Assembly: GCA_048296855.1 (NCBI GenBank)
Contig: CP182631.1
Origin: Pseudocolwellia sp048296855
GTDB lineage: Bacteria > Pseudomonadota > Gammaproteobacteria > Enterobacterales > Alteromonadaceae
DNA length: 64,000 bases
Direction: 5' to 3' (one strand)
The notes beneath the pieces were generated by a model. That model saw only the letters and a program-made list of their open reading frames with translations. It searched no databases and was not told the origin of the DNA. Of the stretch, positions 1 through 8,590 are shown piece after piece. The position numbers and the translations under genes were made by a program. Each line of letters begins with the position of its first letter. The stretch's first letter is position 1.

Positions 1-891
1 ATCTTGCCAACCAAGTTCATTTCTTATTTTGCTCGTATTTAATAAATAAGCCGCATCTTTACCTTTACGATCGTCACTAACTTCGCAAACTTGATTAAAG
101 TCTGCCGACATATTTTGGCAAATTAATTCAACTAATTCTCGAATAGTTACCGTTGACGGTGTCGCAATATGATAACAATCGCCAAGTCTACCTCGCTCGG
201 CAATTAAATGAGTTGCTGCTGACACATCATCAATATGAATAAATGAGCGTTCTGAATGACCTCCGCCATGTAATGATAATTTTTTGCCTAATAGGATATA
301 TAGAATGGTTCTAGGAACAATACGGTAAAGTTGCTGCCCTTCACCATAAACATTTGCAGCACGAGTGCTAATAACGGGGAACTGATGCACATTAAAAAAA
401 GTTTTTAAACTCATATCAGCTGCTGCCCTAGAAACAGCATAAGGTGTACTCGGGTTAAATACTTGTGATTCGTCAATATACCCAGTACAACTTCCGTATA
501 CTTCAGGCGTTGTAATATGAATATAGCGGTCTAAGTAGTCTTTATGCCTAAGCATATTATGCAGCTTAATCATCGATACAGCATTAGTCATAAACCAATG
601 TTCTGGAAAGTCCCAGCTTTGCCCAACCATACTTTGCGCAGCAAAATTATAGATATGACTGGGTTTTAACTTATCTAATAATATCTCTATTTCTGGTAAA
701 TGATGATTAACATCAAGTTGAAAAAAGTTAACTTGGTTTTTACTGTTCGCCCACGAATATGGCAATAATGCAGCAACAGGTGCTGCTGAACGACTAATAC
801 CAATAACTTGGTACCCCTGCTCTAATAAATATTTACAATAACTAGCACCTGAAAACGAGTTACTACCAATGACACAAACGGTCTTATTCAT
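1..891 (-). CDS. NAD-dependent epimerase/dehydratase (extended SDR), 3' end cut off by the window
   Basis: Partial gene: the ATG is at 889-891 and the frame stays open for 297 codons to the left edge, so the C-terminus is missing. It is a sugar-nucleotide SDR of the GDP-mannose/dTDP-glucose dehydratase group. The N-terminal Rossmann motif reads VIGSNSFSGA, with Ser at the usual middle Gly. Further motifs are FAAQSMVG, TTPEVYGS and the active-site stretch TPYAVSRAA, which has Arg where the classical YxxxK has Lys. From memory, GSNSFSG and YAVSRAA occur together in a subfamily found in O-antigen and flagellin-glycan loci, so this is probably a family trait and not decay. It is the last visible gene of a minus-strand run that starts at 5785, 18 bp after the methyltransferase. 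The exact substrate cannot be told. Confidence 0.85.
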   Translation of the reverse strand, partial: MNKTVCVIGSNSFSGASYCKYLLEQGYQVIGISRSAAPVAALLPYSWANSKNQVNFFQLDVNHHLPEIEILLDKLKPSHIYNFAAQSMVGQSWDFPEHWFMTNAVSMIKLHNMLRHKDYLDRYIHITTPEVYGSCTGYIDESQVFNPSTPYAVSRAAADMSLKTFFNVHQFPVISTRAANVYGEGQQLYRIVPRTILYILLGKKLSLHGGGHSERSFIHIDDVSAATHLIAERGRLGDCYHIATPSTVTIRELVELICQNMSADFNQVCEVSDDRKGKDAAYLLNTSKIRNELGWQD

Positions 892-909
892 AAAGTACCC
901 TAATAATTT

Positions 910-1566
910 TTATTTAACACATAAAGCGAATAAATAATGAGCCATGGGATAAAAACCAGTATGAACAACTTCATCATTCATCGAAAATAAAAACACATGC
1001 TTAAAATGCTGCTCTAATAACGTTTTAAAGTCATTACCTGATTTACAGTTAACATGCCCTTCAATACTTTGTGGTGATGCATAATGTTGAGATTCAAGCG
1101 AAGGTATACCAATAATAGCTACCCCATTATCATGGGTTGATTGGTTTAAATGTTTAAGTATGCCATGTTCATACTCAGGTAAAATGTGTTCAAAAACATC
1201 TAAACAATAAACCGCATCGTGCTTTGTTACAGTTGGCCCAGATAAAATATCGTGTACTTGAGCATTTTTTTGCCAATCATAACGTGCATTTTGTTGTACT
1301 TTTTCAATAAAAACAGGATCAAAATCGCTCACTGTAAGCTGTTCAACAGAATCAGCTACAATGTGAGAACCAAAAGCATCAGCACAACCAACTTCTAATA
1401 CTCGAGCCTTTCCCGCTAGCATTTTTGCGACAAATTTATAGCGGGATAAAACAAAAACTACACGTTTAGGATCATCTTGCCATACTTGGTTGGTCATAAA
1501 GCCAAGTTTAGTTTCAGGGTATTCAAATAGAGTATTGTATTGAGCTTCTTTTGTATCTTTTTGCAT
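910..1566 (-). CDS. class I SAM-dependent methyltransferase in glycan locus
   Basis: A 218-aa Rossmann-fold methyltransferase. The SAM-binding motif I is VLEVGCADAFGS (about residues 56-67), followed by an acidic motif TVSDFDPVF and the motif IV-like stretch YCLDVFEHI around residue 120. This layout is typical of small-molecule or sugar methyltransferases (Methyltransf_11/23-like). No signal peptide or membrane segment is seen, so it is cytosolic. It lies 28 bp downstream of another methyltransferase and 18 bp upstream of a sugar epimerase in a same-strand run. An inferred job is methylating a sugar nucleotide or a carried amino-sugar of the surface or flagellar glycan. The acceptor is unknown. 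Confidence 0.8.
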   Translation of the reverse strand: MQKDTKEAQYNTLFEYPETKLGFMTNQVWQDDPKRVVFVLSRYKFVAKMLAGKARVLEVGCADAFGSHIVADSVEQLTVSDFDPVFIEKVQQNARYDWQKNAQVHDILSGPTVTKHDAVYCLDVFEHILPEYEHGILKHLNQSTHDNGVAIIGIPSLESQHYASPQSIEGHVNCKSGNDFKTLLEQHFKHVFLFSMNDEVVHTGFYPMAHYLFALCVK

Positions 1567-1594
1567 ATTAACTCTCTGTTAAATATGTATTTTA

Positions 1595-2722
1595 TTAACG
1601 AACAACACTTAAATATTGTTGACCTCGCCCAAACCACTTTCGAAACAAAGATAAGTCACAATCGAAGTCACCATTTTTTAATAAAGGAATAGCGGCTATA
1701 AAATTATTGATAGCTAATGATGTTTCTATCATATTTTCACCAATTAATTTGTCTATGCTTTTAAGCACAAGAATAAAATTGTCTAAATCTTTTTCTAAAC
1801 AAGATGTTCTATATACATTATGTATTTGCATTGCTTTATCGCAGAGTCTTAATAATTCTTGCGATTGAGATTGCTCAAAGGCAATTTTAGGCGTTACTCG
1901 ATAATCAATTAAATAAGGAGACCACTCTGTATAACTTTGAAGTATGGTATTTTTATTACCTGAATGGCTTTCTTTATACCAACGCCAGTCTTGAATAAAT
2001 TTTGGCGAACAGCCAAGTACATTAAATTCATCAGGTAATGCAACTAGAGCCTCTTCTAATGAAAAAAGACTGTTTTCAGTCCAAGAATGAATTATATTAT
2101 CTAAAACCCAATCTTTATGGTGTCGGCTCATTCCCGATAGGCTATTTAGATCTTCCTTAAAAAATAATGTAAGGTAATCGAATAAAGGCTCATCATCGAT
2201 AAATTTTTGCTTAAATAAAGGTAATAATATTCGTCGACAGATTTCAGCTAGATAACTAACAGAACTAACCGTTGTAAAGACACAAATGCCATTGGGTTTT
2301 AAAGCAGATAATACATTGTTAAGAAATTTAGCAGGGTCCTTTTGCCCAGGAATCAAACCTTCACATAACACTAAATCAAATTGTTCGGGAAATGAATATG
2401 ATGATACATCGGCTTGAATAATTGATGCACTATTACCATATTCACCATTATCTATTCTTTTTTGAATATTGCTGACAGCCGCATTGGCGCCATCAACAAA
2501 AGAAATACTTTTAGGAGACCAGGAAGCTAAATGAAGCGCATTATCTCCAGATCCCGGACCTATTTCTAACAAAGTCCTACTTTTAATGACTAATTGTGTA
2601 ATACCTAGACTCAGAAAAAGAGCATTGCGTTGAGCAAAATGTAATGCAGATCCGGCACCATGTTGGTGAACGGGTATTGAGTTTAATTCATCATAGAAAT
2701 CAAGAAATGCACGATCTGACAT
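1595..2722 (-). CDS. class I SAM-dependent methyltransferase, long form
   Basis: A 375-aa protein whose first 190 residues carry a methyltransferase fold: motif I is LLEIGPGSGDNAL, then FVDGANAAV, IIQADVSSY and LVLCEGLIPG. After this comes about 180 residues with no motif I recognise, possibly a helical acceptor-binding domain. It begins with MSDRAFLDFYDELNSIP and lacks a signal peptide. The gene sits 8 bp after the stop of the SIS-domain gene and 28 bp before the next methyltransferase, so co-transcription is likely. Its position argues for a role in modifying an unusual sugar. Two different methyltransferases in one locus suggest a multiply methylated glycan, which is an inference. Confidence 0.75.
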   Translation of the reverse strand: MSDRAFLDFYDELNSIPVHQHGAGSALHFAQRNALFLSLGITQLVIKSRTLLEIGPGSGDNALHLASWSPKSISFVDGANAAVSNIQKRIDNGEYGNSASIIQADVSSYSFPEQFDLVLCEGLIPGQKDPAKFLNNVLSALKPNGICVFTTVSSVSYLAEICRRILLPLFKQKFIDDEPLFDYLTLFFKEDLNSLSGMSRHHKDWVLDNIIHSWTENSLFSLEEALVALPDEFNVLGCSPKFIQDWRWYKESHSGNKNTILQSYTEWSPYLIDYRVTPKIAFEQSQSQELLRLCDKAMQIHNVYRTSCLEKDLDNFILVLKSIDKLIGENMIETSLAINNFIAAIPLLKNGDFDCDLSLFRKWFGRGQQYLSVVR

Positions 2723-2730
2723 AAAGAGTC

Positions 2731-3294
2731 CTACCCTAAAAATTCATGTAATAAACGCATTAACATATGACCTACCACTAGTTGTAAATCTTCTGAAATC
2801 TGCATATCGTCAATTTCAAAATGGATAGGTAAATCTAGAATTTCTTTCGCTTTTCCGCCCGAAAATCCAAGAACTCCCGCAGTAAACACTCCCTTAGTTT
2901 TAGCACTTTCTATAGCTTTTATAATATTAGCTGAGTTACCACTACCTGAGAGTACTAATAATAAGTCACCTACGTTTGCTTTTACATCCAACTGATGTGA
3001 AAAAATAGCATTGTAACCCACATCATTTGCCAAACAAGTAATAACTGAGGCATTAGCTGATAATGCCTCTACCTTTAATGAATTTTTATTTTTAGGGCTA
3101 ACCCCATATAGAAAATCGTTCGCTAAATGTTGGGCATTTCCAGCACTACCACCGTTACCGCAAATATATAAGTTACCGCCGTTGTTAATTAAAGTTAATA
3201 ATTTATCAGCTAATAGCTCAACGTCTTGCCAGTTGGTATTTGAGAGCAAGGCCGTTAACTTGCTTGCATAGTTTGCACAGGTAAATTTTTTCAT
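2731..3294 (-). CDS. SIS-domain sugar isomerase, phosphoheptose-isomerase-like
   Basis: A 187-aa sugar isomerase (SIS) domain protein related to GmhA, the sedoheptulose-7-phosphate isomerase of heptose synthesis. Diagnostic stretches are LYICGNGGSAGNAQHLAND, VLSGSGNSANI and the C-terminal ISEDLQLVVGHML. I start it at the ATG at 3294 (MKKFTCANYAS) because this gives the classic ATGA overlap with the stop of the upstream epimerase (3291-3293). A GTG seven codons earlier (3315) is in frame but overlaps more and has no clear ribosome site. Because no gmhB or hldE neighbour is visible, the substrate could be heptose for a surface glycan or a related ketose phosphate. The genome probably has a separate gmhA for LPS core, but this cannot be seen here. 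Confidence 0.82.
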   Translation of the reverse strand: MKKFTCANYASKLTALLSNTNWQDVELLADKLLTLINNGGNLYICGNGGSAGNAQHLANDFLYGVSPKNKNSLKVEALSANASVITCLANDVGYNAIFSHQLDVKANVGDLLLVLSGSGNSANIIKAIESAKTKGVFTAGVLGFSGGKAKEILDLPIHFEIDDMQISEDLQLVVGHMLMRLLHEFLG

Positions 3295-4235
3295 AAGACT
3301 GTCTTTTGCATCCACTTTAAATTATACCAACGATCTTCGTCTAATAACTTCCCTTGATGATAGGCTTCAATCATTTCTTCAATAGCAATTCTGACATTCT
3401 TTTTAGGTTTAAAACCTGTTGCCAATAGCTTATCTGAATTTACTCGGTATGAACGCGGATCATTAGAGGGCGTAACAACAACTTCAGCATCTATTTTCTC
3501 TTTAATAATTGCAGCAATCTCACCCACCGTTATGTTTTCGAAACCGGCATTGTATACGCCAGTTACTTGCGGGTTTTCTAATAAAAACAAATACAAATCA
3601 GTTATATCGTCGATATGGATATTAGGCCGAGCTTGTTCACCACCAAATACCGTAATACGTCCATTTTTAAGTGCTTGCATGGTTAACATATTAACCGCGA
3701 CATCAAGTCTTTGGCGGGGTGATAAACCACAAACAGTTGCTGGCCTAACTATTTGTACAACCATATCGTCTGAATAACTTAACAATACACGTTCAGATAC
3801 CATTTTAGTTTTGTTGTACTCAGATATTGGTTCTAATGAAAGTTCTTCCGTGACATTCTCTTCATCTTTTATGCCATATACACTGCCTGACGATGCATAA
3901 ATAAAATGCTTAATGCCTTCTCGTTTAGCTCTGTCAGCTAATTGCATTGTAGCTAAAGCACTTGTTTCCCATGTTAATTTAGGATCTAAATCACCACAGG
4001 GGTCATTAGCAATTGAAGCTAAATGAATAATAATATCAACTCCATCAAGCGGAATGGATGGCGTATCAATCACGCTACCTTTTACAACAGTTAAATTGGT
4101 ATGTTCAGGTAAGAAGTTACCAAACCACTGGGTATCAAAAGCAATAACTTTATGCCCTGCACTTAGTAATTTAGGAACTAAAATACTCCCCTTATAACCC
4201 GTTGCACCAGTTACTAATATTTTTTTTATATTCAT
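3291..4235 (-). CDS. NAD(P)-dependent sugar epimerase/dehydratase (extended SDR)
   Basis: A 314-aa extended short-chain dehydrogenase. The Rossmann motif VTGATGYKGS sits at residues 8-17, followed by IIHLASIAND, YASSGSVYG and the active-site EYNKTK, which keeps the classical YxxxK. Later motifs RPATVCG and NIHIDDITD match NDP-sugar epimerases such as the UDP-glucose 4-epimerase and heptose epimerase groups. Cytosolic, no signal peptide. It follows the glycosyltransferase gene by 14 bp and overlaps the SIS gene by 4 bp, so it is in the middle of one operon. Pairing with a heptose-isomerase-like enzyme makes NDP-heptose or a derived deoxysugar a reasonable guess at the substrate, but sequence alone does not decide. 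Confidence 0.83.
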   Translation of the reverse strand: MNIKKILVTGATGYKGSILVPKLLSAGHKVIAFDTQWFGNFLPEHTNLTVVKGSVIDTPSIPLDGVDIIIHLASIANDPCGDLDPKLTWETSALATMQLADRAKREGIKHFIYASSGSVYGIKDEENVTEELSLEPISEYNKTKMVSERVLLSYSDDMVVQIVRPATVCGLSPRQRLDVAVNMLTMQALKNGRITVFGGEQARPNIHIDDITDLYLFLLENPQVTGVYNAGFENITVGEIAAIIKEKIDAEVVVTPSNDPRSYRVNSDKLLATGFKPKKNVRIAIEEMIEAYHQGKLLDEDRWYNLKWMQKTVL

Positions 4236-4249
4236 AATTAACTAATTTA

Positions 4250-5785
4250 TTAAAATAATTCAGGATATTGTGACAAAAAGCTGTCACAGACTAAAGAAGA
4301 AGAGTCTTTAAAAACAAAATCTGTAGGTAAACGTTCTATATATTTCTTTTGTAGAGGAGTTACTTCATTCAAAAACTCTCCATCAACTATTTGCTTTTCA
4401 AATTCATTAACGGCGGATAAAATTTCCTCAGGTGTATTCTCAACATATTGATAGCCATACTTACTTAATTTTTTTCCGTTAAAACACAATAAAATTGTTT
4501 CATTACTGTCCTCACTCAATACCTTACCTTTACAGACATCAATTAAATTCACTTCTTCGTTATTATGAAATAAATGCTTGGGTATAAACCTAGTATTTCT
4601 TGAATATTGAGGATTAAATGGAGTGGAATTTATTAATAAAATAGGTACGTCGAACAAGGCTGCCACACTAAATGGACCGGAAAGAGCGCCAATATAAAAG
4701 TAACATTGACTTATTAAAAGTAATTCAAAAAAGTCACCATATTCTTCATCTCTATCTAAACATAAATCTAAATAGTTTTCTGAGAGTATATTTAACTGCT
4801 GGTTTGACCCATTGCCAATTCGAACAACTTTATAGCCCTTATCAATCAACACTTCTACTGCTTTTTGATAATTAGCAATATTCGCGTCTCTATAGTCATG
4901 ATAAGAAAAGTCAGCGTTTCTTGATATCTTACCTAAATAGTCGCTGTCTCTAACATGTAAACAGACTATTTTATCTGATTTTGATAATCCATAATGACCT
5001 AGGAGCTCCCATCCTTGAGCTATATCAGCTGGAGCAAGTTGTAATACAGAAGAATAATTATTATATATACGTATTAATTCTTGATTACCTTTAGTAACAA
5101 TATTTTCATTTGTATTTCCTCTCATTACAGAATGTATATCATAAGGAAACTGAATAAAAAAAACCTCATCTAATAATTGAGCTCGAGTTGAATAAAAATC
5201 AAACCAAACTTTACTTTCAATAATATGAACATTATTTTTCAATAAATTATATAAGGCTGTGTTTGCAGGTGTTATTCCATTAGATATAAATACATAAAGA
5301 CAATCATCTTCATGTACTTCATTTTTTTGACGACGCAACCATGGTTCTATTTCAACAGCTAAATGACCAATTCTATTTAGAGTTAATATGTTAATTTTTA
5401 ATTTAATATACTTAGGATTGATATCTGCTAGTGTTTTATTAAATAGGTACTGACATTCTTCATCTTTAGGATCAATACTTAGTGCATAAGCTAATGCTAT
5501 CAAAGCATCGGCCACCATATTTTTAGACATATAGGCTTTATATAATAATAAATACCCCGTAACGTCAGAGCTACGCATATTTACATAATGATGTAATAAA
5601 TTAAAATCTAAGATTTCTTCTTGCTGTGCGTCTAAAACTTGTAGTTTCCATAATAGGTATTCTGAATTATTGGGATCTTTTTTGAGTAAAGTGTTGATTA
5701 CAGGTAATAATGTATCGTATTTACCCATTTCTTGATGAATCCTAACATGTTCCACTAACTGCTGAATACTTGGGCTCTTTTGCAT
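4250..5785 (-). CDS. TIGR04372-type glycosyltransferase with N-terminal TPR-like helices
   Basis: A 511-aa protein. Residues about 15-120 are helical and repeat-like (TPR type). The rest matches the TIGR04372 glycosyltransferase family as I remember it: VCLHVRDSDYLG, then a HDYRDANIANYQKAV stretch and GYKVVRIGNGSN, and later YFYIGALSGPFSVA and a block reading LLINSTPFNPQYS. This family is found next to SIS, SDR and methyltransferase genes in surface-polysaccharide or flagellin loci. No signal peptide or membrane span is evident. It is the first gene of the minus-strand operon; its ATG is at 5785 and the upstream 251 bp, shared with the divergent DUF115 gene, hold a 23-bp perfect hairpin. Donor and acceptor are unknown. 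Confidence 0.75.
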   Translation of the reverse strand: MQKSPSIQQLVEHVRIHQEMGKYDTLLPVINTLLKKDPNNSEYLLWKLQVLDAQQEEILDFNLLHHYVNMRSSDVTGYLLLYKAYMSKNMVADALIALAYALSIDPKDEECQYLFNKTLADINPKYIKLKINILTLNRIGHLAVEIEPWLRRQKNEVHEDDCLYVFISNGITPANTALYNLLKNNVHIIESKVWFDFYSTRAQLLDEVFFIQFPYDIHSVMRGNTNENIVTKGNQELIRIYNNYSSVLQLAPADIAQGWELLGHYGLSKSDKIVCLHVRDSDYLGKISRNADFSYHDYRDANIANYQKAVEVLIDKGYKVVRIGNGSNQQLNILSENYLDLCLDRDEEYGDFFELLLISQCYFYIGALSGPFSVAALFDVPILLINSTPFNPQYSRNTRFIPKHLFHNNEEVNLIDVCKGKVLSEDSNETILLCFNGKKLSKYGYQYVENTPEEILSAVNEFEKQIVDGEFLNEVTPLQKKYIERLPTDFVFKDSSSLVCDSFLSQYPELF

Positions 5786-5884
5786 TTTTATACCTTTAGT
5801 ATGATTTTAGTAACATTCTAATAATAATCAGATAAACTCTATCTAACGATTAAAATTTTGACGCTTTTCTATAGTAAAGTATTC

Positions 5885-5941
5885 AAGCTAATATTATGCC
5901 AATAGTCATTAAATCTTAGACTATTGGCATAATATTAGCTT
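5885..5941. repeat. 23-bp perfect inverted repeat in divergent promoter region
   Basis: The 251 bp between the divergent glycosyltransferase and DUF115 genes contain arms 5885-5907 and 5919-5941 that are perfectly complementary over 23 bp, with an 11-nt loop. The centre of each arm reads ATTATGCCAATAG. Neither side has a T-run, so it does not look like an ordinary terminator. A cruciform, a regulator site, or a remnant of a mobile palindrome are all possible. The remaining intergenic sequence is AT-rich with no other clear signal. Confidence 0.85.
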
Positions 5942-6036
5942 TATACTAGTTTAATAGACACAGTAATATAATTTTGACAAACAAAACATAAGTAGACCAA
6001 CTTACCCACATCATTTACAAAATATAGGCTTTAAAA

Positions 6037-8535
6037 ATGACATCAAGCGAAGACGTGCTATCTGAACAATTTCAAATAAGTCGCTACAATGAAAAGTATT
6101 TACACTCCGTAAATAGAAAATTATTTGAAAGAGAAAGTTCATCTTCTATGTTTGAAAGACAATTTGGTGAAAAACTTCAAAAAGAAGAAAAGCTATACAT
6201 TATATTGGGAACCGACTCAGGTTTATTACCCACTTATTTGCTACAAAATAAAACACCTAAAAATACACGGTATTTATTTATAGAACTCCCTTATATCATT
6301 GACAAAATAAAAGAAAACATTCCAACTAATTACGATAAAGATACTTTTCAATTTACCACGTTAGATCAATGGCAAAAAACAGCAGAAGCATTTGAGATCA
6401 ATGTTTATATTTATAAAGATAGTATCGAATATATAAAATCTTTTTCGGCTATTGATTCATTTTTAATAGATTATCACTCAACCAATTTAAAAATGATTAA
6501 AGAGTTAGAAACAATATTCTTTTTCACTCGAGCATTGGTGGGAGTTTTCCCATTCATGACACGACAATTAGTGAATATTACTGAGAATAAAAATTCATTA
6601 ACCTTATTAAACAATTTATTTAAAGGTAAAACCTGTGTAATTCTTGGTGGTGGGCCTTCTCTTGATGACGACATAGAATGGATAAAAGAGAACCAAGAAA
6701 ATTTAGTCATTATCGCAGTATCACGTGTTTCTAAAACATTATTAAAAAATAATATAACCCCACATATGGTGGTATGTGTTGACCCTTACGATGTCAGCTT
6801 TGATGTGAGTAAAGAGCTTTTATTAATGTCAAAAGAAGTACTTTTTATTAATGCTAACTGTGTAACATCACCGTTGTTATCACAATGGTCTGGCCGTAAT
6901 GTTTGTATTGGCGCAAGGTTTCCTTGGAAAGAAGAGTCAGATGAAAACTGCAGCATAGTAGGTGGCCCCACAGTAACTAATACCGCTCTAAAAGCCGCAA
7001 TAGAGATGGGCTTCGCTAATATTTTATTAACGGGTGTAGACTTATGTTATGCGTCATCAGGTGTTACTCATGCAAAAGACAGTAATGAAGCTAAAGTTGG
7101 TCCTACACTTGGGCAACCCGGTATATGGGTACCAACATATGCAGGTGATAAAGCAGAAACACAAATAGCATTCGACAATGCGATATCAGCCCTTTCTAAG
7201 CAGGCAAAATCAGCCTTAGACATGGGGGTAACCATATATAACCTTTCAGCGAATGCCGCTGTTGCAGAATATATTGATCATATTCCTACATCAGCACTTT
7301 CATTTGAGAATGAAGCAAATAACGCATGGGAAATCATCAATAATGCTCTTCCTCCTATGAGTAAAGATGCCATTCAAGAAGATAATAATTTTGTATTAAC
7401 GAAAGTTAGTAAAATATTAAAAGATATAAAACAGATCAAAATTCTCGCAAAAGAAGCACTTGAATGTAATGAAAAAATATTTTCGATAAAAGGTAAAGAA
7501 AGTGAGAATTTTAAATACAAATTGCGAATGGATAAAATAGAAATAGAGCTTGATAAAAAATATAAAAAATCATCGGCTTTTGTTAAAAATTTTGGCCTAG
7601 ATAAATTTATTAAGTCAGTACAAACATCTCATGAGGATTGGTCTGATGATCAAGTAAAAAATACTGGCCAAATATATTATCAAGCGTATGTAGACTCAAG
7701 CACAACACTTATTAAACATTTAGAAGAGACTGTAAATCGAATAAAAAGTAGAAAAGAAGAAGAAAAAGCATCACCTGATATTACTAAACTCTTTGAACAA
7801 TGGGAAAAAGATAAGCACTTTGGGCGAGTAAAAGTATGGCAAATAAAACACCCTGAACATACCAATATACTAGAAAATAACTTCCCTGAAGAATTAGAAC
7901 GTTTTAATACAAAGTTTCAAGATATTCTAAGTGATGAAGAATCGCAGCATATGAAAAAAATGAAGCTACAGTCATCTTTAGATGGTGTAAAACGTAAAAT
8001 TATTATTTTATTTAATCAAAAAAATATTGATGCCTTAAATGTGTTGACTCACAGTTTGAAGCTATACGATAAAAATAATCATCAAGCACAAGAGCTTTAC
8101 ATAAATGCAGAGGCTTACTTAGCGATTTTACGACAAGATCATCAGTCTGCTTTAAGTTATTTTGATCAGCTAGATTCAGACACATTTTCAGAGGATGAAT
8201 TACAGCAAATAGCTTTTTTAGGTATAAATTTATCTTTATATGAAAAAACATCTTGGGCATTAGAAAAGCTATCTAGCATCTCACCTAAATTTACCCCTCA
8301 ATATGGAAAAGTATTATATTTACTAGGTGAATACGATAAATCAATTAATGTGTATAGCCAATATTTAGAAGACTTCCCTGAAGATTTAATAACATGGTTA
8401 GCACTTGGTAAAGTATATATAAAAATTAATGCTATCGAATCAGCACAATTAGCCTTCAAACATGTTTTAGCTAAAGAGCCAAACAATATTAATGCCCGTG
8501 AATTATTACAAAGCATAACGGATCTAACACAGTAA
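6037..8535 (+). CDS. DUF115/Maf-like motility-associated glycosyltransferase with C-terminal TPRs
   Basis: An 832-aa cytosolic protein. Residues about 195-410 form the DUF115 (MptE-like) domain of the Maf flagellin glycosyltransferases: CVILGGGPSLDDDIEWI, then TPHMVVCVDPYD, FINANCV, VGGPTVTNTAL and LLTGVDLCYASSG. The middle (about 440-660) is charged and coiled-coil-like. The last 170 residues look like tetratricopeptide repeats (for example LITWLALGKVYIKINAIES). Maf proteins in Campylobacter, Aeromonas and related genera transfer nonulosonic acids to flagellin. The ATG at 6037 follows an AGG at 6025-6027. Its divergent partner operon supplies sugar-modifying enzymes, and the genome has a Na+-type flagellar motor. 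No pse or leg biosynthesis genes are in view, so the donor sugar is uncertain. Confidence 0.8.
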   Translation: MTSSEDVLSEQFQISRYNEKYLHSVNRKLFERESSSSMFERQFGEKLQKEEKLYIILGTDSGLLPTYLLQNKTPKNTRYLFIELPYIIDKIKENIPTNYDKDTFQFTTLDQWQKTAEAFEINVYIYKDSIEYIKSFSAIDSFLIDYHSTNLKMIKELETIFFFTRALVGVFPFMTRQLVNITENKNSLTLLNNLFKGKTCVILGGGPSLDDDIEWIKENQENLVIIAVSRVSKTLLKNNITPHMVVCVDPYDVSFDVSKELLLMSKEVLFINANCVTSPLLSQWSGRNVCIGARFPWKEESDENCSIVGGPTVTNTALKAAIEMGFANILLTGVDLCYASSGVTHAKDSNEAKVGPTLGQPGIWVPTYAGDKAETQIAFDNAISALSKQAKSALDMGVTIYNLSANAAVAEYIDHIPTSALSFENEANNAWEIINNALPPMSKDAIQEDNNFVLTKVSKILKDIKQIKILAKEALECNEKIFSIKGKESENFKYKLRMDKIEIELDKKYKKSSAFVKNFGLDKFIKSVQTSHEDWSDDQVKNTGQIYYQAYVDSSTTLIKHLEETVNRIKSRKEEEKASPDITKLFEQWEKDKHFGRVKVWQIKHPEHTNILENNFPEELERFNTKFQDILSDEESQHMKKMKLQSSLDGVKRKIIILFNQKNIDALNVLTHSLKLYDKNNHQAQELYINAEAYLAILRQDHQSALSYFDQLDSDTFSEDELQQIAFLGINLSLYEKTSWALEKLSSISPKFTPQYGKVLYLLGEYDKSINVYSQYLEDFPEDLITWLALGKVYIKINAIESAQLAFKHVLAKEPNNINARELLQSITDLTQ

Positions 8536-8544
8536 AATCAGAAT

Positions 8545-8575
8545 AGAGGTTACCTTGTGGAAGCCTCTTATTTTT
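8545..8575 (+). terminator. rho-independent terminator after the DUF115 gene
   Basis: Stem AGAGGTTaCC / GGaAGCCTCT with a TTGT loop, followed by TATTTTT, starts 10 bp after the DUF115 stop codon. It lies in the 55-bp gap between two convergent genes and serves the plus strand. Confidence 0.65.
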
Positions 8576-8590
8576 CTATCTAGGTATAAA

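Noticed and set aside
3295..3315. GTG start for the SIS gene
   Set aside because: The ATG at 3294 gives an ATGA overlap with the upstream gene and a usual N-terminus.
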